Assembly: GCA_021464245.1 (NCBI GenBank)
Contig: JADCRB010000037.1
Coordinates: 124,001 to 188,000 of the forward strand
Length of the DNA stretch: 64,000 bases
Source of the DNA: Carallia brachiata
Taxonomy: Eukaryota > Streptophyta > Magnoliopsida > Malpighiales > Rhizophoraceae
Direction of reading: 5' to 3'
This document shows, in pieces, positions 11,291 through 22,406 of this stretch. Position numbers and translations under genes: made by a program. The first letter of the stretch is position 1. Each line of letters begins with the position of its first letter. Under the pieces are notes generated by a model. The model was not told the origin of the DNA. It made no database searches and worked only from the letters and a program-made list of their open reading frames with translations.

Positions 11291-11612
11291 CAATTTACCC
11301 CAAATATGTAATTGTAGTCATTTTGTAATACGACGTTTAATTGCGCAAATTGATAGAAAATTACTGCTGAGAGAACTGTAATTAGTGGCCGGCTTTAGTT
11401 CAAGTCATACAGCCACAACAAAATTGTGATTGCTACAAATTAGCACGCACTTGCCTGTACATCTTTCTCTGAAACAACTAACGTCTATTACTCATTAACC
11501 AAAATTATGAAGGTGGATGATCCCAAAAAATACTGTCGGGCTATATTATCAAACAAACCACATACTAGCTATGTTTTGGATCAGCAATAAAATTAAAGGC
11601 TGCTGGGTCAAA

Positions 11613-14600
11613 CTACTGCTTCAGGCCTGCCAATTTTCTAGTAGCACCGAGATAATGGTTTGCTGGATTGCAAAGCCAGTCAACTACATACTCCATTCTG
11701 AATTTTGCAGGAAGTGTCTGGATAAAGGAAAAAATTGTCACAATCAGTTAGGTGACAATAACTATAAAGCTGTCAAACTATAACCAATGACAAACAAAAG
11801 ACCTGCCAATTATAACCACATAACTAAAATCATCAATGACTACCTTCGGATCAAAATCAACTATGCATTCACCATCCCAGAACTCCATGATCTTCATCAC
11901 AAACAATCCACAGTCATAACTGCAATATTTGAACACAATGGAGTCAATACTACATGTGAATACCAAAACAAAAAAGTAGGCTAAATGTATAATTGCATAC
12001 TTATTATCTTGTTGTGGCACTGGCACCAATTCGTGCTTGTAATCCTTTACAGAAAACTCCTGTCCAGCTAAATCAGTCAACACCTCGGTCATCACATATA
12101 CCTACATCCACTCAGGAGGAGTTTCACATTCATGACACATATGACTTCTACTTATGCACCATCATAAAGATAGCAGTGAAATATTTTTATGGACAATGTG
12201 GAAATCAACGCAAGTTTTACCACATTCTCTTCTAACAGCAGCCTATCATCAATGTGTGAATATGCATCAGAATCCATCACATCTAGCCGCTTCGCATTCA
12301 TATTTAAAACAAATAAATACCAATGCTCCTTGTAGAGAATGGGAATAAACATCTGACCGAAGAGAAGCACACAATTAAGAAGAGAAAAATGGTAACATGA
12401 TAGAAGCTGGACTGCTCATATGAAAAAATAAATTCATTGACAAACCTGCCACATACCATGTGACAACTAGGCAGAGCGTAACCAAGTTGCTTCTCTGAAA
12501 TCTTCCGTCGATGTGATGATGCATTAAACTGCACTGCTTTAATTCCTGCTTTCTTATCACCCCCAGCGTTCGCGACAATTGTGGACTGTAATTTATCAAC
12601 ACGAAATGTCTCTTACAAATTTTGATAGCAATTGGAATGAAAAATTTGAATGACTGCGATAATCTCTAGTATTACAGCAAATTCCTAGACAGGTTATGAA
12701 CATAGAAAATAACTCAAACCATGGTTGTCACCACTTAGTAATTAACAATTCTTTACCGAGAAAATTTGACTGAAGTAATGCTTGCGGCTCCCACTACTAT
12801 TGTCTTCTCGCCGATTTAGAAGTGCAGCAAAAAAATCCATCACCTGTGCAAACCACATGTATATATAAGTTCAAATTTATATTACTAAAATTGACCAGCC
12901 ATTTCAATTCAAACTTAACTCAATATTGTATGCAATATACTCACAATATTTGAAATACATTGGCGCGGTGCCAAACATCTACAATCATCCCGAAACAAGG
13001 CCAATCCCTTTCCAAAGCTAACCACAAATGGACTGCACAAAAATTTTTAATTGTTTAATATTGGTGCTTACACTTAATACATTCCCTCATGTTAAATATA
13101 AACTCACAATTGTTGTCATTAATACCTATATACAATCAATAATGGAAAAATACTCACTTTTCAGTTTCTCCCCGAACCTTTGGCCTAGTTGCCCAATAAT
13201 ATAGTTTCTTCTCATCTGCATTGAATGCTCGAATCGATACTGTGGTTACCATTCCTACTGCTTTGTGGCCATCACTGAAAAGTCCATCCGCAGAGCTGCC
13301 TTCACTCACCCAATCTGCAGGCCTCTCGATTTTCTTTGCTCTATCCATTAACAACGGCTCTCGCACTTCCAAGTTCAGCTTAGCTCGCAATGCCCTTGTT
13401 ATGGGTCCTGTAATTGCACCTGTAAGATTTGGTTTTTGCATTTAACTATTTTAAAGCAAGCACTTATTGTTTGCAATTATTGACTTACGTGATGGCCATG
13501 AAGGAGCTTTCTGTGAATCATTTGATGTCTTTTCAAGACACGGAGCTGGGGTCGTGCATCTCGAGATGACTTCATTACCAATTTTCATTTTCCCTTTGTT
13601 GCATTCCAATACATTCACAACCTTCACCTTATCCTCCTTAGCTTCCATTGAAATTGCACGTTTGCTTTCCATGCGGCCTTTGAACACCAATTTGCTTTTA
13701 ACTTCATTTGCGAGATCACCTATTAATCCCCCATAACTGCTCATGGTATTTGCGTCGCCTTCATTGCGCCCACCATCTCTATGCCCATCTACTTCCACCG
13801 TTCCTAAGTTATAGCTTGCCATGGAATCTTCACTTTCATCTTCAGGGACCTTTTGCATCTGATGTTCAATGTGTATAATTAAACCGTTAACATCAACGCT
13901 TTCATAATATTATAACTACCAAAAGCTTATATATGAAATTGTACCTTTACATTCTTCCCTATGCGTTACATTTTCACTACCAACACTTTCAGCTTTTATA
14001 TAACCTTGATCTGCACAATGCTTCGACCTTCTAGCCATCTTAGCCACATGTGGATCCACCTCGGCTGTCTCGACACGCTGCTTGCGTTTTTTCTTATCAA
14101 CTTTTACGTTTCCAATTTGCTGACCCAATTCTTCAGTGAAAGCTTCCATGTGCTTCCCCATTAATGACTTGGCGATTTCAACAAACTTGCTGCAACCCTA
14201 CAAAAAATACGCACAGCTTGATAACAAAATCTATGATATTTGTTTTTCTTAAGATTTTGAATGAAAAAGTATTCTTGAAGTCAACTTCAACTTTTGTGTA
14301 TTCCAAAAATTAATTGTCATCACAACTGTTCTTACTTTGACTGCAAAACTATGACGTTCCCTAACCTTTCTAGTATCTGATATGTCACCAACTAAGTTAC
14401 TTCCACTCACCCACTTTGAGTAGTATGATGCATGTTGCCCAATTCCCTGAAACACAACACATCCAATTACAATTGTGCCAATACCAATACTCATAATTGC
14501 TTATTATATACGAACAATAAAATTTTCAACTTTTTTTGTCCAGTAATACCTCGTTTGGATTAAAGCTAGCGTATTTTGCTTCCATTTTCAGTCGGTGACT

Positions 14601-16432
14601 GATTCTCTGCTTATTCCAAAACTTAAGAGGATGCTCGTGCTCAGGTCGTTTGTCACTTTTCTTCAGCGGAAACCTCTCAAAGAAAAACAGCTGCACAATA
14701 TAGTCACAATTAAGCATACATGATTACATTAAATATTCAATTCTATTATCAAAATTATTAATGCATATCTTACCATCAACAAAAGTAGACAACCACCAAG
14801 GCTCTGCTTGCCCATCTCTGCATTTCTTTGTCGCTCCCCAAAGTTGAAGGCACTTACCTCATCACACAGCCAATCCAACACAAATTCGCCCCATTTAAAT
14901 CTTCTCACATTTCTTACATCAACAACGGGCATTATAAAGTCTGGGGGAGGGGAATTGCGACGAGGTTGGGCATAATACAGAACCCAAGGCTAGAATTAAG
15001 AACGCTTGCTTCCTTATGCTATCCTCCACTTCACTACTTTCCAACACAAGTTTGATATCTGTCAAATTAGGTCTGTCGTTCTTACTTGTCACCAGTAACT
15101 TCCAAGCACTACCAACTTTTCCTTTCCTCTTTCCACTTTTTCCTAGCTTCATTTTTTGCAATCTCTAACATCCTCTTTGCAACTTCCATCCCACCTATGG
15201 GGTCATTTGGCAAAGGATCATCACCGTTGGGAATGCCCAATAGTTCTACGACATCCTCAACAGAGACGACCTTACGCTCACCCCGCGCTCGCAGCTCACC
15301 TTTAAATGGATCGAAGTTACTCACCAATGCTAATATAAATGCCTTCGGCATATTTCCGCAGTTGACTTGAATAAATGACTCAAATCCCATCTCATTAATA
15401 AGCTCCTCCATTTTTCGTCTCTTTCCTAATTCCCTTACAAACCGTATAATTTGTTGTGGACAACACCTTGAACTGAAAGAGCCCTACAACAACATCGATT
15501 AACATTTTGTCAAATATTTAATATCTTCACACAGATGTAAACTTGTATTTGAACACATTATCAAATCAAACAGTGACATTCTAAAATCAAAATCTGGTAA
15601 TTTTGAAAACTACTAACATTTAGAAAGTCAGCCTTTATATAATGACCATTCCCTACTGGTCATTCTAAAAAAAAAGCCATGAGCATTAGTACACAAAGAT
15701 GAAACATATATCTTCATTATTCTTCCCTTTCCTTCAACCTAATGACAATAAACGACCATTTCTATTTTACAAATGGCATAAGTACCCGCAATTAGCACTG
15801 CACTTTTATGTATCCCCACACATTAGTGTTGCTCATTACCTTTCAAACAATATTAACACATGATAGCGCATGTCATATTCACATATTTTCATAAAAAAAA
15901 ATTCTAATTTTTTTTTCAAAAATGCACAAAAATTCACTACCTTTTTTCCTCCATCAACACCTTTAATCTTTGCTGCTTCATTCTGAAACGTTTTCTTTCC
16001 TTCGGCATCTAACTCACTCCATGCTTTGGCAACTTCATTTGCAAATTCCTTCTGTCCATATCACAAAGTTATATTAGCACTTTTATAATATTTCATAATC
16101 CTATTCCAAGTAAAGTTAACAATGACACAACTATACATAATTAACTAATTACTCACATTGCAAAATATTTGGCCTGCTTTTGCCTGCATCTTTGGCCTTT
16201 TGCATATACCACTTTCTGTTCATTAACACGAGGCATATCAAATATCTAAATCCTAGCAGATTTCATTGAAATGATCTATATTATCATTGTATCTAACAAT
16301 GTTTTCAATTCAGGCAGCTTACTGAAATAAATTATATGCACATTCTCTTCGATTTCGTGTCCATGTCACTCCCTTTCCAACTCTAGTGTTATTTCGCCTT
16401 TTGTAATGCTTTGAACTTTCTCCTCCCTCCAT
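11613..16432 (-). CDS. MULE-borne Ulp1/C48 protease-domain gene, 16 exons
   Basis: Exons (reverse strand, gt-ag, from the start): 16432-16323, 16211-16157, 16051-15941, 15483-14774, 14690-14550, 14446-14336, 14197-13945, 13858-13489, 13419-13158, 13032-12945, 12843-12757, 12585-12457, 12352-12221, 12101-12001, 11919-11844, 11717-11613, about 945 residues. Exons 4-6 hold the conserved plant-transposon domain found upstream of Ulp1 (MGFESF, SNFDPF, LLGIPNG, FKWGEFVLDWL, FERFPL). A basic, Lys-rich linker follows. The protease domain has catalytic His in EHWYLFVLN, Asp in DVMDSD and Gln in PQQDN; splicing exon 14 to 15 creates NNYDCGLFVMK with the catalytic Cys. Family members cleave SUMO precursors or conjugates; substrate here is unknown. 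Exon 4 carries two +1 shifts (near 15115 and 14945), and the exon 7-8 phase does not fit, so the copy is either damaged or mis-sequenced. Confidence 0.83.
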
Positions 16433-17809
16433 GTCTGAAATAGGCAAAAACCACACAATTACTGACTGAATGTAAAATGCGCGGATTCTATACCAAAAGG
16501 CATGACTGATTTACCTTTCCTCAGTCCAGGAGATATGTCTTCACCTTTGAATAGGAGAGCAACGTTCACCTTCACTAAAGCATGCGAAGGCGCCCTTATG
16601 AATGTCTTATTATTGGGGCTATCTGTTTTAGGGTGAAATTGGGGAATCAAGAGCTTAACAATAACTAGCAGTAAACATAAATTCCCACAACTTGTATAAA
16701 AGCAAATCGTCGTCAAATAAGGGAATTATAGTTATAGAAGCTTTCAAAGAACAGAACAACTTTTCAAAAGACAGGAAAATCAACAAATCTTTCCCACCAT
16801 ACTTCAAAACATCCTTATGCTTTTAAAGTCCTTGCAGTATTCAATAATAAACTATTTGGTGGCACATTTCAAAGAATGTATACAAGACTGCAACAATCCA
16901 CCACACTCAACATCTTATGCGCCAAATGAATAAAAACATTTCCAATGAAAATCAAGGACTCATAACAAAACAAAAGATTAAAAAAAAAAAAAAGGCACTA
17001 GCATCCCTTTTCCTTTGCTACAGAACATTCTAAACAATTTTTTCAAACTTTTTGTTCAAGCATTGTAGGGTGTCAACTATCATGATTTATCTGTTCTTCA
17101 ATGAATCGCAATTAACCAGCATATATTTCCAAATTTAATTTCTAGCAGTACATTACTAACTTCCATAAGACATACAGAAATTTGCTACTATAACTTAAGG
17201 ATTACTTCACCTTAATTCCTTCAATATTAACCAAATTCTATCTGGAAGGAATTAAATTTGAGGAATTACGAAAAATTTAGTGGTTACGGCATAGAAATAC
17301 CATTTCATTCTTCTATTCCTATCCAGCCATTTGGGTTTTCCCTGATTACAGGATATTCACTAGCTTAACAACTACATCTTAATCGCACTCACCAGAGCCT
17401 TAATCACAAAAATTAACTCAGCCACACAAACCCTCTTTACCACGAAATCTAGCATCAACACTCGTATGGTCACTTAAAAACCCCAAGCCAAAGAACCAAA
17501 CTTCCAGTACCAAATAACAAAATAAAACATCGTTTACGCAGCCAACCACATAAGCAATATTTCCTAAAAGAAAAAAATTCCCAGAAAAAAGCAATAAAAT
17601 CCATACCTTTTGGATGGCGCCTCCAACCCAGCGTCTGCCTCCACCACTTCCCCTTTGCCCGCCTAAAGAAAATATCCCCAAAATGTCTATCATACCCTTT
17701 TCTAACCCTAAAAGCTCACCTTTTTCTAATTTTAAAATTTTATTTCCTCTATTCTAATATCCAAATTTTTTACCTTATTTTATTTCTTTTTTACTGTGGG
17801 CCCTTCTGT
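16433..17809 (-). other. Leader region between right TIR and Ulp1-type gene
   Basis: No recognised coding exon. An open frame beginning near 17693 (MIDILG..., Gly-rich, ending at a possible donor aag|gtatgg near 17607) could be an untranslated or upstream exon, because this end should hold the promoter of the leftward gene; there is no homology to support it. Confidence 0.35.
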
Positions 17810-17865
17810 CCATGTCATCCGGGGACTCTACCGGGATGTTTCCACCGGCCCATGTATGCACACTC
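17810..17865 (-). repeat. Right terminal inverted repeat of the MULE
   Basis: Its reverse complement begins gagtgtgcatacatgggccgg and contains gtccccggatga, matching the left end at 1918-1973. Confidence 0.8.
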
Positions 17866-17874
17866 TTCATGAAT
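17866..17874. repeat. Right 9-bp target-site duplication
   Basis: The sequence ttcatgaat, identical to 1909-1917. Confidence 0.88.
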
Positions 17875-18043
17875 ACAGCTGTTGGAGTTTCTGCTGACCA
17901 TTTTGGGCAGTGTAAACTCATAAAGGTGCCGTCGTATGTTTATGATTTTTTTATTTATAAAATGATTATGTACTTATTGACAGTTTCATGAATACAGCTT
18001 TTCTGCTGACCATTTTGGGCAGTGTAAACTCATAAAAGTGCTG
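17875..18043. repeat. Tandem duplication containing an unoccupied copy of the MULE target
   Basis: The stretch 17935-18043 repeats, at high identity, the composite 1861-1917 plus 17875-17931, but without the transposon: gtttcatgaatacag is continuous at 17983-17997, with a single ttcatgaat (17985-17993). Downstream both copies share ctgctgaccattttgggcag. The host therefore had a tandem duplication of about 110-120 bp before insertion. Confidence 0.8.
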
Positions 18044-18633
18044 TTCTGACTTTTTGATTCATGTCAACTTCTTATTGCTATATCGTTATTTGTCTATTGT
18101 GCTAAGTTTGTCAATTTATTTTTTGTAAAATGTTCAAAATAATGTCTATTTGTTATGTTATTTCTGATAGGTAATTCTGTGTACAAAATTCATGTATGCC
18201 TGTTAATATCCCTTAGTGAATGCTTCTCATTTTATGTGATGCTGGTTGTGGCACATTGTCCCTTCCTAAGATGTGTTCATACCCTAATGCAGTTCTGTTT
18301 TGTCTACTATTCAAGCAAAAGGGCCTATGCATTATGCCTTAATACACTACCTGATTCAAACTTCTCGTCTTCGTGCTTTATTCTTTTGGCAATATTATGT
18401 TGCATTCATTAGAATGTTGGCTGCCATAAGGAATCTTGTCCATCTTATGCACATAGCCTACTTTTTAGGTACCACCTAATCTTAGACAATAGTTCCTCTT
18501 GGGCCATTGTTAATATTACGCTTATATCTTTCCGATTGATCTTCATCATTGTCGAAGCACTCTCTCCCTACAACGGCCCCAGGTGTGTGTGAGCTAGGAT
18601 ATTTATATATTGCATGTAGTTTACTGCCTATGG

Positions 18634-18685
18634 TAAGTATTGGGAGATTTATTGCAAAGTAAGTATTGGGAGATTTATTGCAAAT
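18634..18685. repeat. 26-bp direct tandem duplication
   Basis: The unit taagtattgggagatttatt-gcaaa occurs twice back to back (18634-18659 and 18660-18685) with a single final mismatch, which indicates a recent slippage or duplication event. Confidence 0.85.
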
Positions 18686-20575
18686 CTTGTCTGAAACGTT
18701 AACGTGGCCTACTAATTGGCTCAGTCTTGCATCATATTGGTTAGCCATGCAGAGTTACACTGTGATAAGCCTCTCCTTGTTCTGCCTAATTTTCAATCAT
18801 CATTGCCAAAATTTTTCATTTTGTTTTTTTTTTTTTTAACTCTAATTACGCTTGGTGCAAAGCATTGACAAAGTTTTAGATTAAACCAAGGTGACTGCTA
18901 AATTCTTACGGTACTGAAGCATACTGATATTCGTTATTTGTGAACAACCAATCATTGTTGAGAAAAACAATTCAGTTGATAACATAAATTCAGGCAAGTA
19001 TGAAATTTACCGTATGAATCAGAGTAATTCCCTGTTAACCTTTGCATGGTTATCATGGACAGCCTTTCCGATTTTTTTTTTTCCCCTTTTCAAAGTAAAG
19101 AGATACATGCATGGGAAACCATTGAATATACAACTGAGTAATGATATAAATCATGAAAACCATACCATGAAATATCCTGAAATTTACAATTATGAAAAGA
19201 ATCATCCACTTTTTTTAACATATTGTTGACATTTTGTTAGCGTATACATTTGTTATGTTTAATGTATATTTTGTGCTGCAATCTAATCAAATTTAGGTTC
19301 TGATAATCATCATATTTTCTTAGATATATCTCATTTAATTTGCTTCTTGAAGGTGCACTTTTGCTGGGGGATGTGACAAATTCTTATGACAGAGAAGGTC
19401 TTAATGCTCATAGATGCTAATGAGTATCAACACAAAAAAAGGCTGATGTCTCATTAGTTTGGGGATTAGGCGGAATTTTTTGTTCCTAGGTATAGAGCTT
19501 TTCTCTTAATCATATGGCAGAGGACCTATAATTTGGTCTCATATTTCACAATTTATAAGATTTAATCCTCTTGATTTTATATTTTCTTTTTATGACACTT
19601 CTAAGTCTCATGTGACAAAGGAAAACTAATTGTAGGTTTTAGGCACACCATTTCTGAAGATTATATCATTGCATGAAGTGTTGTTTTAGTTATATAAGTT
19701 ATCGTCTTGTTACCAAGTTCATAAGGCCTATTCTGAAGCCTTCCTTCAAGCATGCTGAACAGCTTTGAACCTCTAATGCACAACACTGATAGCTTTCCTT
19801 GCATGAACATGTGTGGCTGTGGCTTTGCTGCTAGTATTCTCTTTGCCTGATTTTATGGCTCCAGTGGGCCCATAGCAGTATATGAAACATTTTGAATTTA
19901 ACTTGTACTAGACAACTGCACAACAATTCTTTGTGGCTGGTTGAATCAAACATGGTGCTCTTCTACTATCAGATTGAGTTATTTTTGCCGAGTCATAATT
20001 GACACTCTTTCTTTGGTTTTTGAGATTTTCAAACTTCAACTTAATTTTTAGTTTAGGATTGTTGTTGCTGCTTCTTCATTCTTGTGGAAAATGAATCTTC
20101 TCAAACTTCTAGTCTCCTGAGCTGACAAACTGAACTATGTAAACTTTGTCAAGCTGGTGTATGAGAGCTAATGTACATGTTGCCAGAGATGTTGGTCAAT
20201 TTCTCCTTCTTGTATTTCACATTCAGTGGTATAAATATGATCTGTGATCTAGTTAGTCAATCTTGTCTAATGGCATTAAATCTAAATTTTGGCTCCATTT
20301 CTCTTTTTTTCTTTAAACTTGTAGTCTGCATTTGTCATATTATATGTTGCTTAGATCCTCTTGGATGGCTCTGGTTGATCTTGCAGCTTACATTATTCCA
20401 CTTCTTTTAGAGAGATTTGCTCATAAATATTTCTTTTAATTCTTTGCAGATAACATAGGGTATATAATATGCTTTGTCTTCTTTATCAGACCACTTGCAT
20501 AAAGCAGAGGTTCTACACTTTTCTTTATTCACAATACTATAATTTCTCTCTAAAGTACCAAATTTTTATTTGCAG

Positions 20576-20637
20576 GTACAGGTTTGGAAACTAATCAGGA
20601 TCAAGATAGAGAACTTTTTAGAGCAATTGATCACTGA
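20576..20637 (+). other. Possible orphan 3' exon
   Basis: After a good acceptor (ttttatttgcag) the sequence reads TGLETNQDQDRELFRAIDH followed by a stop. The polar, codon-like composition stands out from the surrounding T-rich DNA. No upstream exons were identified and I do not recognise the peptide; it may be chance. Confidence 0.25.
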
Positions 20638-21569
20638 ACACATTGGACTAGGCCCTTCTTCGAGTTTTCAGTTCTTTCTCTGTGCCAAGAACGAAAGGTT
20701 TTTTCTCTTCTTCTCTCCCTTTTATTGTTTTTTCCTTCAAATTTCTAATTTTTTTATTTTTATTTTAATCCTTTGGTTTGCTATATGTTTATTTTCTTGC
20801 GTTGAATTTCAGCAAGGATTTTTTTTTTTTTTTGATGAATTTCTTTGGTCCTTCGTTTGTTCCCCCGCTTTTCGTGTCATTTTGAGATTTTTTTTTTTCT
20901 CTACTTCGCTCAGCAAAATTTTATGTAAACTATCTTTCATAAGTTGATGATACTCATGGATAATTATGGGTGTGGATGGTCAGTGAGTGTTAGCTTCCGT
21001 CTCTGGAGGTCAGGAAACTTGATGAATCTGAGTTCTGGAAGTTCGCGGGCTTATACATGGGTATGTTTTCATGCATCATGATGCTTAAATTCCGGTTTAT
21101 ATGCTGACATATCAAGCACAATTTTGGAGGCTGAAATTTTTACTCGAAAACTTATTTTGATAATAATAATTTTATAATTTTTAATAACAACGTATATGTT
21201 TTAAAAAATAGAAAATAAAATAATAATTTTTTTAATTTAAAATATAAATATTATTATTAAAAATTAAATATGTATTATTTTTTAGATATTTTATCATATT
21301 AAAAGTATTGAAGTCTTAAACTTTTCTCATATCTCTTAGCCATTTACTTGCATGTTTAATGGTGTGGATAATACTTGCTGAGCTGGGTGCCTGTTCCTCC
21401 AATGAGATTTTGCCAAGTCAGCGAAGTACAGCAGAATCATTACCGTATACAGAAAAGACTCAAAGGAGAGTTTGGAGACATCCGAACCGCTGCGACCCGG
21501 AAAGCCAAAGCCGGGCCAGAAAGAAGGAGACCATGAGAAAATCGAACTAACTTGCAGCAAAACTAAGCC

Positions 21570-22406
21570 ATGGCAATCTCCAAGGACGCCGGTTCCGTTC
21601 CGTACACCTCCCTACCTCCTCAACCCCAAAACGTCATCGTTCTCACCTACTACCACCCGCCGAACCCCTCCTTCCTGTTCTTCCGCCGCTGCCTCCTCTT
21701 CACCGCCGCCATCCTCCTCCTCTCCGCCGCCGCATTCTTCCTCTACCCCTCCAATCCCGCTCTCCAACTCAGCCGAATCCGACTCAACCACATCCGAGTC
21801 AACTCGTCCCCGATACTCACTCTCGACCTGTCCTTCTCCATCACCATCAAGGTCCAAAACAGAGATTTCTTCTCCTTGGATTACGATTCGCTGGACGTTG
21901 CTGTTGGGTACAGAGGGAGAGAGCTAGGGTTCGTCAACGCTAAGGGAGGGAAGGTGAGAGCCAGAACGACGTCGTACATCGATGCCAAGCTCGATTTGAA
22001 CGGGCTCGAGGTTATCTACGATGCGCTTTACTTGATTGAGGATTTGGCTAGGGGTATTATCCCCTTTGATACTGAAACCCTAATCAAAGGAGATGTTGGG
22101 CTCTTCTTTTTCAAAATCCCTATCAAGGTAACTTCTTTGCTCTTTCTTTCTCTTCAAAATTCGATCAATTTTTTCTGATTTTGATTCAAATTAGATTTGC
22201 CAGAAAGCTTGTTTGGCGGTGGTGCCATTTTTATTTTTGTTGTCCTGCTCTCTAGTTAATTCAATGCGTACTCAATCTTGGAATGCTTATTCTTGCTCAC
22301 GAATTTGCTTCAGGGAAGAGTAGCATGTGAGGTTTATGTCAATACGAACAATCAGACAATTATCCAACAAAATTGTTATCCAGAGGTGGGGAAATCTTTT
22401 TATTGA
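21570..22406 (+). CDS. LEA_2 (NHL/hydroxyproline-rich type) single-pass membrane protein
   Basis: Two exons, 21570-22127 and 22314-22406 (gt-ag intron), encode 216 residues. A Pro-rich cytosolic N-terminus (SLPPQPQNV) is followed by one hydrophobic segment at about residues 41-59 (CLLFTAAILLLSAAAFFLY). A LEA_2-type beta domain follows (SITIKVQNRDFFSLDYDSLDV...). Exon 2 carries the typical end CEVYVNTNNQTIIQQNCYPE and then runs VGKSFY to a stop. The layout matches plant LEA_2/NDR1-HIN1-like proteins anchored in plasma or endomembranes. Exon 1 is GC-rich compared with its surroundings, as usual for these genes. Another splice at the gtgggg after CYPE could change the last residues. Biochemical function of this subgroup is not established. 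Confidence 0.85.

Larger units (their letters stand above)
7985..11612. other. Central MULE region, right part: repeats only
   Basis: About 3.6 kb with no supported coding sequence. It contains several 21-bp-module hairpin arrays and one TA-flanked MITE (separate entries). The phrase cacccgatatatgt recurs near 9650 and 11027, which suggests duplicated segments. Confidence 0.6.
1918..17865 (+). mobile_element. Giant Mutator-like element (MULE), 15.9 kb, with transposase and Ulp1-type gene
   Basis: Both ends start with gag, share atac-tg-gccgg and a block reading gtccccggatga, and are flanked by the same 9-bp sequence ttcatgaat, the target duplication length expected of Mutator elements. Inside are a FAR1-type MULE transposase (left, rightward) and a multi-exon gene with a Ulp1/C48 protease domain (right, leftward), so the genes converge. 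Ulp1-carrying MULEs are known from Arabidopsis (Kaonashi) and melon; here the partner transposase is of the FAR1 type and the ends have clear TIRs. About 5.8 kb between the genes holds nested small repeats. The transposase carries one frameshift and the Ulp1 gene at least two, so autonomy is uncertain unless these are sequence errors. Confidence 0.88.
18044..21569. other. Right flank of the MULE; no supported gene
   Basis: T-rich sequence with short open frames lacking domains. It includes a 26-bp tandem duplication (18634-18685), a possible isolated terminal exon (20576-20637), and an AT-only stretch at 21150-21300. Confidence 0.5.

Noticed and set aside
17418..17693. Gly-rich reverse open frame next to the right TIR as first exon of the Ulp1 gene
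   Set aside because: Position fits a leader exon, but there is no homology and the ATG at 16432 starts a consistent, phase-matched exon chain.
21472..21927. Ser/Pro-rich 151-codon frame overlapping the LEA_2 gene
   Set aside because: A shadow of GC-rich exon 1 of the LEA_2 gene in another frame.
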